Below, one piece after another: positions 8,356 through 17,108 of a stretch of 32,204 nucleotides of DNA. The position numbers were made by a program, and so were the translations under genes. The DNA comes from Erythrobacter sp. CCH5-A1. GTDB taxonomy: Bacteria; Pseudomonadota; Alphaproteobacteria; Sphingomonadales; Sphingomonadaceae. The notes below the pieces were generated by a model. That model was not told the origin of the DNA and ran no database searches. It saw only the letters and a program-made list of their open reading frames with translations. The DNA is taken from the NCBI RefSeq assembly GCF_001557115.1, contig NZ_LSKQ01000218.1, forward strand, positions 1 to 32,204, written 5' to 3'. Every line of letters begins with the position of its first letter. Position 1 is the stretch's first letter.

Positions 8356-9579
8356 ATGTCACGACGCAAAGAACCTGCCATACCGAATGAGCTTCTCGAT
8401 CAGCTTTTGGCGGGCGGCGCTGCCAGTGCCGCCTTCGAGCAGGGCGGTCTGCTCGATTCGCTGAAGAAGGCGCTGACAGAGCGTGCCCTGAATGCGGAGA
8501 TGGATCACCACCTCGCTGGCGAAGACGGCGCCGGCAACATGCGCAACGGCTACGGTCGGAAGACGGTAATGACCGACACCGGCAAGTTGGCGATCGACGT
8601 GCCGCGCGATCGCCAGTCGAGCTTCGACCCGCAGTTGATCGCCAAGTATCAACGCCGCTTTCCCGGCTTCGACGACAAGATCGTGTCGATGTACGCGCGC
8701 GGCATGAGCACCCGCGAGATCACCAGGCACCTGCACGATCTATACGGCATCGACGTCTCACCCGATTTGATTAGCACGGTGACCGACGCCGTGCTCGATG
8801 AGGTCGCCACTTGGCAGCAGCGGCCGCTCGATCCGGTTTACCCGCTGGTCTTCTTCGACGCGATCCGGGTCAAGATCCGCGACGAGGGCATGGTGCGCAA
8901 CAAGGCGATCCACATTGCGCTGGGCGTCCGCGCCGACGGCGCAAAGGAGGTGCTCGGCTTGTGGCTCGAGCAGAATGAGGGTGCCAAGTTCTGGCTTCGG
9001 GTGATGAACGAGCTTCGCAACCGTGGCGTTGAAGACATCCTGCTGGCCGTCGTTGACGGCCTGAAGGGCTTTCCCGATGCGATCACCGCAGTGTTCCCCG
9101 ATGCGATCGTCCAGACCTGCATCGTTCACCTGCTGCGCAACTCGATGGACTTCGTCTCCTGGAAGGACCGAAAGAACCTCGCCAGCGCGCTCAAGGAGAT
9201 TTACCGTGCCACCGACGCAGATGCCGCCGAAAAGGCGCTGACAGCATTTGAGGCTGGCCCTTGGGGGCAGCGCTATCCCGCCATCGGCCAGAGCTGGCGG
9301 CGCGCCTGGGGCGAGGTGATCCCGTTTTTTGCGTTCCCCGACGAGGTCCGCCGGATCATCTACACTACGAACGCCATCGAAGCTTTGAACTCGAAGCTCA
9401 GGCGGGCTGTCAGGGCCAGGGGACACTTCCCCAGCGACGAGGCCGCCACCAAGCTGCTCTACCTGATCTTGAATCGGTCGGAGAAAGAGTGGAAGATGCC
9501 ACCACGTGAGTGGACCATGGCGAAGGCGCAATTTGCCGTGATCTTCGGCGAACGTTTCATCAGAGCCATGGCGGCCTGA
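8356..9579 (+). CDS. IS256-family (mutator-type) transposase
   Basis: This 407-residue DDE transposase is intact and of normal family length. The N-terminal part has the typical NGYGRKTVMTDTGKLAIDVPRDR stretch (seen around residues 65-87). The catalytic acids are visible as VFFDAIRVKIRDEG (first Asp), LLAVVDGLKGFPDAI (second Asp) and TTNAIEALNSKLRR (Glu). The QTCIVHLLRNSM motif of the mutator/IS256 group is also present. The ATG at 8356 follows AAGGAG at about 8342-8347. With both inverted repeats in place the element looks capable of moving. Confidence 0.96.
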   Translation: MSRRKEPAIPNELLDQLLAGGAASAAFEQGGLLDSLKKALTERALNAEMDHHLAGEDGAGNMRNGYGRKTVMTDTGKLAIDVPRDRQSSFDPQLIAKYQRRFPGFDDKIVSMYARGMSTREITRHLHDLYGIDVSPDLISTVTDAVLDEVATWQQRPLDPVYPLVFFDAIRVKIRDEGMVRNKAIHIALGVRADGAKEVLGLWLEQNEGAKFWLRVMNELRNRGVEDILLAVVDGLKGFPDAITAVFPDAIVQTCIVHLLRNSMDFVSWKDRKNLASALKEIYRATDADAAEKALTAFEAGPWGQRYPAIGQSWRRAWGEVIPFFAFPDEVRRIIYTTNAIEALNSKLRRAVRARGHFPSDEAATKLLYLILNRSEKEWKMPPREWTMAKAQFAVIFGERFIRAMAA

Positions 9580-9589
9580 TGATCAACCG

Positions 9590-9620
9590 CCCGGCCGCAC
9601 ACGGAAATCCTGACAGTCCC
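9590..9620 (-). repeat. Right terminal inverted repeat of the IS256 element
   Basis: This is the reverse complement of 8299-8329 with one mismatch. It starts 10 bp after the transposase stop and abuts an IS701-like fragment at 9621. Confidence 0.92.
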
Positions 9621-9860
9621 GCATGGTCTTTCTTGGGCAAAGCCGTGCCGTCAATTATCAGCCAAGCGTCGTCGCCACCTACCAGCGCATCAGGCTGTCC
9701 TGAGAACTTCTCCTCCAGTGCCCCCGGCCCACAGGGCACCGCCGATAAATGGTGCAGCAAATCATATCTAATCCCCGGCCAGCGCATCGCCATCGGCTGT
9801 AAGCTTTTGCGCTCGCCGGAGCCGATCAGACCATCAAGATAGGCTGGGCACACCCGTCCA
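9621..9860 (-). pseudogene. IS701-type transposase fragment
   Basis: Minus-strand translation gives CPAYLDGLIGSGERKSLQP, then ALVGGDDAWLIIDGTALPKK. This matches the N-terminal region of IS701-type DDE transposases, including the first catalytic Asp in the LIIDDTALPKKG motif (here IIDGTALPKK, so the second Asp of that motif is Gly). The frame is cut at 9620 by the IS256 end, and the upstream end is lost near 9850 where IS630 sequence begins. About 80 residues remain and the central region is shortened. It cannot be functional. The right border is approximate. Confidence 0.7.
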
Positions 9861-10292
9861 TCTGCACCCAAGGATCAGCGCCGCACATCGGTGTGGATCT
9901 TTGGCGCCACCTGCCCGGCGGAAGGCAAGGCCGCCGGGGTGGTCATGCCCTATTGCAACAGTGAGGCCATGAGCCTGCACCTGAAGGAGATATTCCGCCA
10001 CGTCGTCCCTGGGGCACACGCTGTCATCACCCTCGATCAGGCCGGGTGCCACGGCTCGGCCGCGCTAGTGGGACAGTCCAACATCACGCTCATGTCGCTG
10101 CCGCCGCGCTGCCCCAAGCTCAATCCGGTCAAGAGCCTGTGGCAGTTCATGCGCGACAACTGGCTGTCGAACAGGGTCTTTTAATCCTACGACGACATCG
10201 TCGACCAATTCTGCTTCGCCCAGAACAGCCTCATCAATGAGCCATGGAGCATCATGTCCATCGGAATGCGACAGTCGGCACATAGGTCGTGA
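9850..10292 (+). pseudogene. IS630-family transposase, C-terminal fragment
   Basis: The plus-strand frame reads RPSAPKDQRRTSVWIFGATC, CNSEAMSLHLKEI, PGAHAVITLDQAG, ITLMSLPPRCPKLNPVKSLW and MRDNWLSNRVF, the C-terminal half of the IS630 DDE domain. LDQAG and LNPVKSLWQ carry the second Asp and the final acidic region; the usual Glu of LNPVENIW is Lys here. A TAA at 10182-10184 interrupts the frame, and the rest of the natural tail (SYDDIVDQFC to SIGMRQSAHRS) continues in frame to TGA 10290-10292. The N-terminal half is missing. This is a relic. Confidence 0.82.
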
Positions 10293-10462
10293 TCAATACG
10301 TGTTGGTGTAACAGCCACACAAAAAGCGCAAGCCACTCCGCAAAGTCGTCCCGCCAAGTATCCGCTACCGCCAGCCTCCACGCGCTGGCCACATTGAACC
10401 ATAATAAACGACCCTTGGAAGTCCAAAAAGCACTTCTGCCAAAGTAATTCTAGGTGACGAAC

Positions 10463-11455
10463 TCAATTCGTCTTGGCTTGGTTCTCGTTTTGCCAAAGAG
10501 CCAGAACGGACCGCAACGCGGTTACGAATGCCAGTGGCTGGTCGAGCATCAGGTGGTGGCGGGCTTCAGGCACGGCGATTATCGGAATCTCACCTCCACC
10601 CAGTTCGCGAACATATTCGGCTGATTCCGGTGTAAAGAGCTGGCTCAAGCCGCCGTGCACGATAGCCTTTCGGCCCGGTGCCTGCACCAGGCGCTCGCCC
10701 ATTGTGAGCCATTCGTCGGGCTTGTTGCTCCTCCGAAAGACCTCGGTCGTGAACTTCCAAGTCCACTCGTCTCCATCCTGCCGCAGGGAGTGATAGGCCA
10801 TGTAGTCCAGCAGGAATGGCGCGCCGACCGGCTGGGGCGGGGAAAGGATGTACCGCTGGCGCGCCGCTTCATAGTTGGGATAGCGCTTGCTGGGCTTGTC
10901 CGGATCGCCAGAACCTGGGCTGGACCGGCTGAGGTTCCAGTACTCGTCCAGGAGAGCAGGCCGCATGATCATGAGATCGCAAACCACCACTCCGGCAAAG
11001 GTCCCGGGCGATTGGGTCACGGCTGTCAGGGCCGCTCCCGATCCGAAGCTGTGCGCGATAATCGTCGGCTTTTGGCCATCCGCAAACATATTCAGCGCCT
11101 CGGCAATCTCGCGAAACTCGCCCCCCCTTGCCAAGAGGTCGGCGCGCCCGCGCATCTCGCTGTCGCCCATGCCGGCCAGATCAAACGCTACCACATCATA
11201 GTCTTCGGCAAGAAACGGTGCAATGAAGGCGAAGCAGCGCGCATGGGCGAGAAAGCCATGCGTCATAAGCACCTTGGGCTTGCCCGGGTGACCCCAGCGA
11301 AAATAGTGCGCCTTGGCCCCATCGATTTCCACATAACCCTCTTCGCGCGGCACCTTGAGGGCCGACACGAACCATTCGGGCAGATGCGAACCGTCACCAG
11401 CCCAAATCGGGTCGATGTCGGTCGGAAAATCTTCGATTCTCACCATCTCATTCAT
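10463..11455 (-). CDS. Alpha/beta hydrolase, last gene of the catabolic operon
   Basis: The 330-residue protein has the alpha/beta-hydrolase order: oxyanion strand VLMTHGFLAHARCF (about 62-75), FDLAGMGDSEMRG (91-103), the nucleophile elbow IIAHSFGSG with S136, and a late histidine in EARHHLMLDQP. The open frame runs further upstream, but the ATG at 11455 is chosen because it overlaps the stop of the Baeyer-Villiger gene (TGATG) and starts the family-like sequence. Placed straight after a Baeyer-Villiger monooxygenase, it is a good candidate for hydrolysing the ester or lactone that enzyme makes. That pairing is common in ketone catabolism, but the substrate here is inferred only from context. 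Confidence 0.86.
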   Translation of the reverse strand: MNEMVRIEDFPTDIDPIWAGDGSHLPEWFVSALKVPREEGYVEIDGAKAHYFRWGHPGKPKVLMTHGFLAHARCFAFIAPFLAEDYDVVAFDLAGMGDSEMRGRADLLARGGEFREIAEALNMFADGQKPTIIAHSFGSGAALTAVTQSPGTFAGVVVCDLMIMRPALLDEYWNLSRSSPGSGDPDKPSKRYPNYEAARQRYILSPPQPVGAPFLLDYMAYHSLRQDGDEWTWKFTTEVFRRSNKPDEWLTMGERLVQAPGRKAIVHGGLSQLFTPESAEYVRELGGGEIPIIAVPEARHHLMLDQPLAFVTALRSVLALWQNENQAKTN

Positions 11456-13089
11456 CAGGTTACGCAGTCCTTGTTCGCTGGTGTGCTGGCGGTAAAGCCG
11501 CGGTAGGCATCGCGCGCCACTTGGTCGCAAATCGCGGCATAGGCCGACATGCTTGGGAAATTGATTAGCTGGCGCTTCTTGCCCGGGATGTTCGCGCCCA
11601 TGTACCAGGAGTCCGCTTCGGGAAAGAGCGTCATCGCGCCAGCTTGGGCGACCATTTCGGTCCAGCCATCTTCGGCTTGCGGTTGAGCGTCGAAAAGGAA
11701 GAACCCGTTGCTTCGCAGCCAGACCATGAAGTCGCAGATCCAGTCGCCCTGCATTTCCGCGCTTGTCGGCCCATTGGAAAAGCCCGAGGGGCTGAGGGGA
11801 CCGTAAGCGAACAACATATTGGGGAAACCCGATACCGCCATTCCCAGATAGGCGCGCAAGCCGTGTTGCCAGGCCTGCGAAAGTGATTGGCCGCCTCTGC
11901 CGGTGATGTTCATGTCGATCAACCCGCCCCGCCCGGCGTCGAAGCCGGTGGCAAAAACGATCAAATCGCATTCGACCTCGCCGTCTTCGGTCGTGATTGC
12001 GTGCGGCGCGACACGGGTGATCGGATTTGCCTTCAGATCAACCAGCGCAACATTGTCCTGCGCGAAAATCTCGTAATATCCCTGTTCGAGCGAAGGCCGC
12101 TTCGTGCCGAACGGATGCGGCGGTTCGGATGGGGCGAGTTTCTCGGCCAGATCGGGATCGGCGATCCTCGCGCGAACCTTGTCGCGCCAGAAATCGTAGG
12201 CGTGGCGGTTGGCTTCGCGATTGGTAAGAATGTCAGCGAAATTGTGATACCAGAACCTCAATCCGCCCCGCTGCCACAGATCTTCGAAGTGCGCATTGCG
12301 CTCTTCTTCGCCAACTTCGAGCGCCGACACCTCAAGCGACTGGTATTCAAAGCCAGCGCTCGTATGCCGACGCTGTTCGAAATAGGCGGGATAGCCATAC
12401 TTTTCGCGCTCCTGATCTTCCCTCGTCAGCCGCTCCTGCCGCATCGGCAGGGCCAGGATCGGAGTTCTTTGAAAAATTATCAGCGCCTCCGCACGTTTGG
12501 CCGCTTCCTGGGCGACCTGCACTCCGCTCGCTCCGGTTCCGATCAGGGCAACTTTGCGCCCATCCAGATCAATACCCTCCTGCGGCCAGCGCGCCGTATG
12601 GCACCATTCACCCTCGAAATCCTCAATGCCCGGAATGTCGGGGATATATGGCTTCGACGCGAAACCGAGGGCTGGGAGCAGGAAGCGCGCCTTTATGGTT
12701 TCATCGCCCTCAAGCTGTAGATTCCATAGTCCCGGCCCTGTTTCAAAATCGGCGCTTTCGACCCTCGAGCCCATCCGCATCAGCGGCCAAAGTTTCAGCG
12801 TATCGCAGACATGGCGGAAATAGGCCCTAAGTTCTGCCCAGCCGGGAAAGCGCTCACTCCAGGTCCATGGCCGCCACACTTCGGGGATCGAGAATTCATA
12901 GAGCGGAATCTGCGAATCCACGCGTGCGCCGGGATAGCAATTCCAGTGCCAGATGCCGCCCGCATTGGCCGCAGCATCGACCGGCAGCACGTTGAACCCG
13001 GCGTCCCGCAACTTGTGGAGTAGGTAGATCCCGCTGAAGCCGGCACCGACGATCACCGCGTCGTAATCGGGCGAAGTCTGGGTCGTCAT
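11455..13089 (-). CDS. Type I Baeyer-Villiger monooxygenase (flavoprotein)
   Basis: This is an FAD- and NADPH-dependent enzyme that inserts oxygen next to a ketone to give an ester or lactone. The 544-residue protein has the first Rossmann motif GAGFSG (15-20), GGIWHWNCYPGARVDSQ (44-60), the type I fingerprint FEGEWCHTARWP (F158, G160, H164, W168, P169, matching FxGxxxHxxxWP) and the second Rossmann motif GTGASG (184-189). FATGFDAG lies near the C-terminal third. The start ATG at 13089 overlaps the ligase stop (ATGA); an upstream in-frame extension exists but lies inside the ligase gene. The fingerprint separates it from plain flavin N-oxygenases. Ring versus linear ketone specificity cannot be read from the sequence. 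Confidence 0.92.
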   Translation of the reverse strand: MTTQTSPDYDAVIVGAGFSGIYLLHKLRDAGFNVLPVDAAANAGGIWHWNCYPGARVDSQIPLYEFSIPEVWRPWTWSERFPGWAELRAYFRHVCDTLKLWPLMRMGSRVESADFETGPGLWNLQLEGDETIKARFLLPALGFASKPYIPDIPGIEDFEGEWCHTARWPQEGIDLDGRKVALIGTGASGVQVAQEAAKRAEALIIFQRTPILALPMRQERLTREDQEREKYGYPAYFEQRRHTSAGFEYQSLEVSALEVGEEERNAHFEDLWQRGGLRFWYHNFADILTNREANRHAYDFWRDKVRARIADPDLAEKLAPSEPPHPFGTKRPSLEQGYYEIFAQDNVALVDLKANPITRVAPHAITTEDGEVECDLIVFATGFDAGRGGLIDMNITGRGGQSLSQAWQHGLRAYLGMAVSGFPNMLFAYGPLSPSGFSNGPTSAEMQGDWICDFMVWLRSNGFFLFDAQPQAEDGWTEMVAQAGAMTLFPEADSWYMGANIPGKKRQLINFPSMSAYAAICDQVARDAYRGFTASTPANKDCVT

Positions 13090-14699
13090 GATGCGGCAGT
13101 CAGGCTCTCGGCAATTGCCTTCGCCGTTGCATAGTCGGCCTTGCCGTTCGATGCGCGCAGGGGGGTATTCGTTGGATATATTGCCTTCGGCGTCTTGTAG
13201 CCTGCCAACTGCCCCCGCACATGATCCTTGACGGCTTGCTCGTCGAACGGGGCGGTGCCGCTGAGGTGGACGACAGCGGTAACGGCTTGGCCCCATTTTT
13301 CGTTTGGCACGCCCACGACCAGCGCGTCACCAATGGCGGGATGGGTCTTGAGAATCTCCTCGACTTCCTCAGGGTAAACTTTCTCGCCAGCAGTGTTGAT
13401 GCACACGCTGCCACGGCCCAGCAAGGTCAGGCTGCCATCGGCCTCAACCGTGCACCAGTCGCCGGGAATCGAATAGCGAACCCCATCGATTGTACGGAAC
13501 GTTTTGGCGGATTTCTCGGGATCCTTGTAATAACCCGCCGGGATCGCCCCGGCGAGAGCGATAAATCCCGGTACGCCGCTTCCCGGCGTCACTTTCTGGT
13601 CGTTTTCGTCAAAGACATCGCAGAATTCGCCAATCGCAAATTTCGCGGTGTTGGTGCCCCCTTGCGCGGTTGTGATGGAGCGGCCGAAGCCGAGCCCTTC
13701 GGAAGCGCCGAAGCTGTCCATCAGCACCACCTGGGGGATATGCTTGCACAGCCCAGCCTTGACTTCCTTGCTCCACATCACGCCGGATGAAACGATGGTA
13801 ACGAGGCTGCTGGTATCCCAGCGGCCGGGATTCTCGTCCAGCGCATGCAGCATCGGCTTGGCAAATGCATCGCCCACAATTGCGATGCTTTGCACCTTGT
13901 GCTTATCGACTGTTTCCCACAATTCCGTCGCATCGAAGGACGGGTCTGCAAGTGTAACGATGGCGCCGCCCGACATAAGTGTGCCGATCGCGGTGATGAA
14001 GCCGGTCCCGTGCATCATCGGGCAGGAGGGCACAGTGCGGTTGCCGGGCCCTTGACTTGTGATCAACGCGACGTGCTCTTCGAGTGTCTGAGGAACGGGG
14101 GCGAGCAGCTTCTGGGCCTCGAGCTGTGCTTTGCGCATTTGGTCGTGATGCCACATCACGCCCTTGGGCATGCCGGTCGTGCCGCCGGTATAGATGAAGA
14201 GCTGATCTTCGGGTGAGCGCAAGATGCCGAGCGCCGATCCGTCGCCTTCTTGCGCGAATGTCTCGTAAGGGATCGCAAAAGGCGCGATTTGCGACGCCTC
14301 GCCAATTTCCACAAAGGTGTGAACCTTCTCGAGCCGGTCCTTGAGCTCGACGATACAGTCGCGGAATTCCGAGCTGTAGACAATTACTTCGCTGTCGGAA
14401 TCGTCAAAGATATAAAAGACCTCCTCGGCGACATAGCGGTAGTTGATGTTCACATGGATCAAGCGCCCCTTAAAGCAGGCTGCCATCAACTCGCCATATT
14501 CTGGGCGGTTGCGCATATAAAAGGCGACCTTTGCGCGATCGCCAGCTCCGCGTTGACGCAGCGCGCGGGCGACATTGTTCGAACGCGCGGACATTTCAGG
14601 CCAGGTAATGATCCGGTCACCGTGGATCAGGGCCGGCGCATCCTTTGGCATGACAGGCTCGAAAGCGTCGAGAATGTCGCCGAGATTCCAGTCGGTCAC
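13086..14699 (-). CDS. AMP-forming acyl-CoA ligase (FadD-type)
   Basis: The enzyme activates a carboxylic acid to its CoA thioester through an acyl-adenylate. It has 537 residues. The P-loop motif is IYTGGTTGMPKGVMWHH (169-185). The hinge region reads LLGRGSVCINTAGEKVYPEEVEE, and the catalytic lysine is in ASNGKADYAT near the C-terminus. The overall look (INYRYVAEEVFYIFDD, TGMPKGVMW) resembles the FadD19/FadD17-like ligases of steroid side-chain degradation more than general FadD. The start is GTG at 14699 behind GGAGAGGAG with 7-nt spacing. A 60-bp gap separates it from the upstream dehydrogenase, the largest gap in the downstream part of the operon. Confidence 0.93.
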   Translation of the reverse strand: MTDWNLGDILDAFEPVMPKDAPALIHGDRIITWPEMSARSNNVARALRQRGAGDRAKVAFYMRNRPEYGELMAACFKGRLIHVNINYRYVAEEVFYIFDDSDSEVIVYSSEFRDCIVELKDRLEKVHTFVEIGEASQIAPFAIPYETFAQEGDGSALGILRSPEDQLFIYTGGTTGMPKGVMWHHDQMRKAQLEAQKLLAPVPQTLEEHVALITSQGPGNRTVPSCPMMHGTGFITAIGTLMSGGAIVTLADPSFDATELWETVDKHKVQSIAIVGDAFAKPMLHALDENPGRWDTSSLVTIVSSGVMWSKEVKAGLCKHIPQVVLMDSFGASEGLGFGRSITTAQGGTNTAKFAIGEFCDVFDENDQKVTPGSGVPGFIALAGAIPAGYYKDPEKSAKTFRTIDGVRYSIPGDWCTVEADGSLTLLGRGSVCINTAGEKVYPEEVEEILKTHPAIGDALVVGVPNEKWGQAVTAVVHLSGTAPFDEQAVKDHVRGQLAGYKTPKAIYPTNTPLRASNGKADYATAKAIAESLTAAS

Positions 14700-14759
14700 A
14701 TTAGTTCTCCTCTCCGAACGGGGCGGCGGCTTTAGCGCGCGCGTCTCCCGGTAGAAACA

Positions 14760-15851
14760 TCACGCAGCATTGGTCCAGCCCTGAAGTGCCGCAGCCTCCG
14801 CCCGGACCACTTCTGGCCCACCAAGGACCTGCCGGTCGAATCCGATCCGTTTGAACCAGTAGTGCAGGCCAAGCAGATCGGTGAATCCCATTCCGCCGTG
14901 CACTTCGGTGGAAGTGCGTGCGACAAATCGATGGACCTCGGCCGTGTGCGATTTCGCATGGCAGGCAACCAGAGATGCCTCATTCGGCACCGCGTCGAAG
15001 GCGTGGGCGGCGTACCAGACGAGCGAGCGGCACGGTTCATGCCGCGCGGCCATCTCGGCGCACATATGCTTTACGGCCTGGAAACTGCCGATCAGGCGGC
15101 CGAACTGTTCGCGCTGGCCAGCATAATCGATAGCCTTTTCGATCATCGCCTGACCTGCGCCAAGACTGTCGGCGGCCAGGATAACACGGCCTGCATCACG
15201 CAACCGGGCCGTTGCAACTCCCCCATCATCAGCCAGTGGTTCCGCTTCGGCCCCGTCAAACCGCAATTCCCCGACGCTGCGGGTGCGATCAATGGTAGTC
15301 AACGCGATAGCCTTCAGGCCCGACGCCTTGGCACCGACAAGGTGCAGCCTACCACCGGAATCGGCGACGATGTGGGCATCGGCTCCTTCGAAATCGAGCG
15401 CGAACAGGGCGGTTCCGTTGAGCTTCCCGGCTGCAGAGGAAACCCCCGCGCCGTCGCGCACCTCGATCGTCTCGGAAATCGCGACACCGATACGCGCCTC
15501 GCCGCTCGCGATCTTTGGCAGCCAGTGGGCCTTTTGCTCCTCGTTGCCCGCATCGCGCAAGGCGATCGGTGCGAGAACCTGACTGGCGAGAAACGGCACC
15601 GGGGCGACCGCATAGCCAAGCTGTTCCGCTACCACCGCCGCGTCGAGCAGGGTCATGCCGAGCCCGCCGTGCTCTTCGGGGACCAGCATTCCGGCAACGC
15701 CGAGGTCGTTGAGGGCCCGCAACACCTGGTCGCTCAGCGGATTGTCCCGCTCCGCACATTCGCGGACGTGACTGAGCGGGCTGGTATCGGCAAGGCACCG
15801 CGAAACCGCGTCGCGCAACATCTGCTGGTCCTGCGAAAGTCCGAAATCCAT
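14760..15851 (-). CDS. Acyl-CoA dehydrogenase, smaller partner
   Basis: This 363-residue FAD-dependent acyl-CoA dehydrogenase starts MDFGLSQDQQMLRDAVSR. It has the middle region LDFEGADAHIVADS and the C-terminal motifs GQREQFGRLIGSFQAVKH and TSTEVHGGMGFTDLLGLHYW. In the helix where the larger partner has LGHERG (a likely catalytic Glu), this one reads LAADSLGAGQA, without a Glu. In actinobacterial steroid catabolism such adjacent pairs form alpha2beta2 enzymes in which only one subunit carries the base. The same arrangement is inferred here. Its ATG overlaps the stop of the larger dehydrogenase (TGATG), which supports a fixed 1:1 complex. Confidence 0.9.
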   Translation of the reverse strand: MDFGLSQDQQMLRDAVSRCLADTSPLSHVRECAERDNPLSDQVLRALNDLGVAGMLVPEEHGGLGMTLLDAAVVAEQLGYAVAPVPFLASQVLAPIALRDAGNEEQKAHWLPKIASGEARIGVAISETIEVRDGAGVSSAAGKLNGTALFALDFEGADAHIVADSGGRLHLVGAKASGLKAIALTTIDRTRSVGELRFDGAEAEPLADDGGVATARLRDAGRVILAADSLGAGQAMIEKAIDYAGQREQFGRLIGSFQAVKHMCAEMAARHEPCRSLVWYAAHAFDAVPNEASLVACHAKSHTAEVHRFVARTSTEVHGGMGFTDLLGLHYWFKRIGFDRQVLGGPEVVRAEAAALQGWTNAA

Positions 15852-17101
15852 CAGTTTGCTCCCTGCTTCTGACTCGCCATGTTTGAGGCTTTCGGCCCTA
15901 CATTCGAGGTCTTCGCCGGGTTCGGTTCACGCGGCATTTCAAGGCCGCGTTCGGCGATGATGTTCTTCTGGATCTGAGCGGTCCCGCCGCCGATTATGAG
16001 ACCGAGCTGGAACATATAGTTCCATTGCCAAGCCCCGCCGTGCCGCTCGCGCGGGCTGTTGTGATAGAGAATGCCCAGTTCGCCCATAGCGTCGATCGCC
16101 AGCGCCGAAATCTGGTGAGCGAGTTCACAGCTTTGCAGCTTGACGATCAACTTCGCCATGCCGCCCGGCTCTCCCCTGAGGCTGTTCGAAAGTACGCGCA
16201 TCCCGTTGTATTTCATCGCCGCCACTTCGGCCTGAAGTGCTACCAACCGGTCGCGCAGTACCGGATTGTCGATCGCTCGAGCCTGGCCCAAACGCTCTTC
16301 CTGCATCAGCCCGATTAGCGCCTGCAGCCGATTTTCTAGCGCGTCGGGATCGCCCAGCATGCCGCGCTCATGGCCCAGGGTCGCGTTCGCCACGAACCAG
16401 CCCTGTCCCCGCTGGCCGACGATCTGGTCCACCGGTACGCGCACATCGGTAAAGAAGGTCTCGTTGAACTCGGCGTGACCGGTCATCGTCTTCAAGGGGC
16501 GAACCTCGATGCCTGGGGTGTCCATCGAAAAGATCAGGTAGGAAATGCCGCCATGCTTGGGTGCGTCCGGTTCGGTCCTGACCAGACAGAAGATCATGTC
16601 GGCCTGCTTGGCGGTGCTGGTCCAGATCTTCTGGCCATTGATAACAAATTCGCCGTTCTCAATGTGCGCGCTGGTCTTGAGGTTGGCGAGGTCAGACCCG
16701 GCACCTGGTTCGGAATAGCCCTGGCACCAGACGACGTCGCCTTTTAGCGTGGGTTCGATCCAGCGCCGTTTCTGTTCCTCGGTGCCGAGTTCGAGCAGGG
16801 TCGGCACGAACATCGAGATTCCCTGATTGGAAAGCCCGCCCGGCACCCTGGCCCGCGCAAACTCCTCTGCAATGATGCGCGATTGGAGAATGTCCGGCTC
16901 CGCTCCATAGCCGCCATACTCCTGCGGGATCGTTCGCGCGGTATACCCATGCTCAATCAACAGCTTCTGCCATTCGACCGCCTTGGACGAAGGTCGGGCC
17001 GCCCGGTCAGCAGAGGGCGGCGCGAGATGGCTGTGCGCTTCGATGAAAGCCCGCACTTGCTTGCGGAAGACATCGTATTCGGGCCCGTAATTAAGATCCA
17101 T
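15851..17101 (-). CDS. Acyl-CoA dehydrogenase, larger partner
   Basis: This 416-residue dehydrogenase has the FAD/acyl-CoA signature WCQGYSEPGAGSDLANLKT and the INGQKIWTSTAKQADMIF stretch. A glutamate in ATLGHERGMLG sits where IVD- and FadE-type enzymes keep the catalytic base. The C-terminal end (IGGGTAQIQKNIIAERGLEMPRE) is the usual FAD-binding tail of this subgroup. The frame is open further upstream, but the ATG at 17101 is preferred: it lies just past the stop of the DUF35 gene (17109-17111) and begins the family sequence MDLNYGPEYDVF. With its smaller partner it probably introduces a 2,3-double bond into a branched or cyclic acyl-CoA. Confidence 0.91.
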   Translation of the reverse strand: MDLNYGPEYDVFRKQVRAFIEAHSHLAPPSADRAARPSSKAVEWQKLLIEHGYTARTIPQEYGGYGAEPDILQSRIIAEEFARARVPGGLSNQGISMFVPTLLELGTEEQKRRWIEPTLKGDVVWCQGYSEPGAGSDLANLKTSAHIENGEFVINGQKIWTSTAKQADMIFCLVRTEPDAPKHGGISYLIFSMDTPGIEVRPLKTMTGHAEFNETFFTDVRVPVDQIVGQRGQGWFVANATLGHERGMLGDPDALENRLQALIGLMQEERLGQARAIDNPVLRDRLVALQAEVAAMKYNGMRVLSNSLRGEPGGMAKLIVKLQSCELAHQISALAIDAMGELGILYHNSPRERHGGAWQWNYMFQLGLIIGGGTAQIQKNIIAERGLEMPREPNPAKTSNVGPKASNMASQKQGAN

Positions 17102-17108
17102 GACGCTT

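Larger units (their letters stand above)
8299..9620 (+). mobile_element. Complete IS256-family insertion sequence
   Basis: The 1322-bp element is bounded by 31-bp inverted repeats with a single mismatch (left 8299-8329, right 9590-9620; both start GGGACTGTCAGGATTTCC from the outside). It carries one full-length transposase gene. IS256 elements normally create an 8- or 9-bp target duplication, but CGATCAGT on the left and GCATGGTC on the right do not match. The two flanks also come from different insertion sequences. The element therefore marks a rearrangement rather than a clean insertion. Confidence 0.92.

Noticed and set aside
10463..11971. A single 502-residue protein ending as the alpha/beta hydrolase
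   Set aside because: The upstream 170 residues lie inside the Baeyer-Villiger gene in another frame and have no family look. The overlap TGATG at 11455 marks the real start.
13090..13296. N-terminal extension of the Baeyer-Villiger monooxygenase
   Set aside because: The extension lies inside the ligase gene and is arginine-rich shadow sequence. The Rossmann motif begins right after the ATG at 13089.
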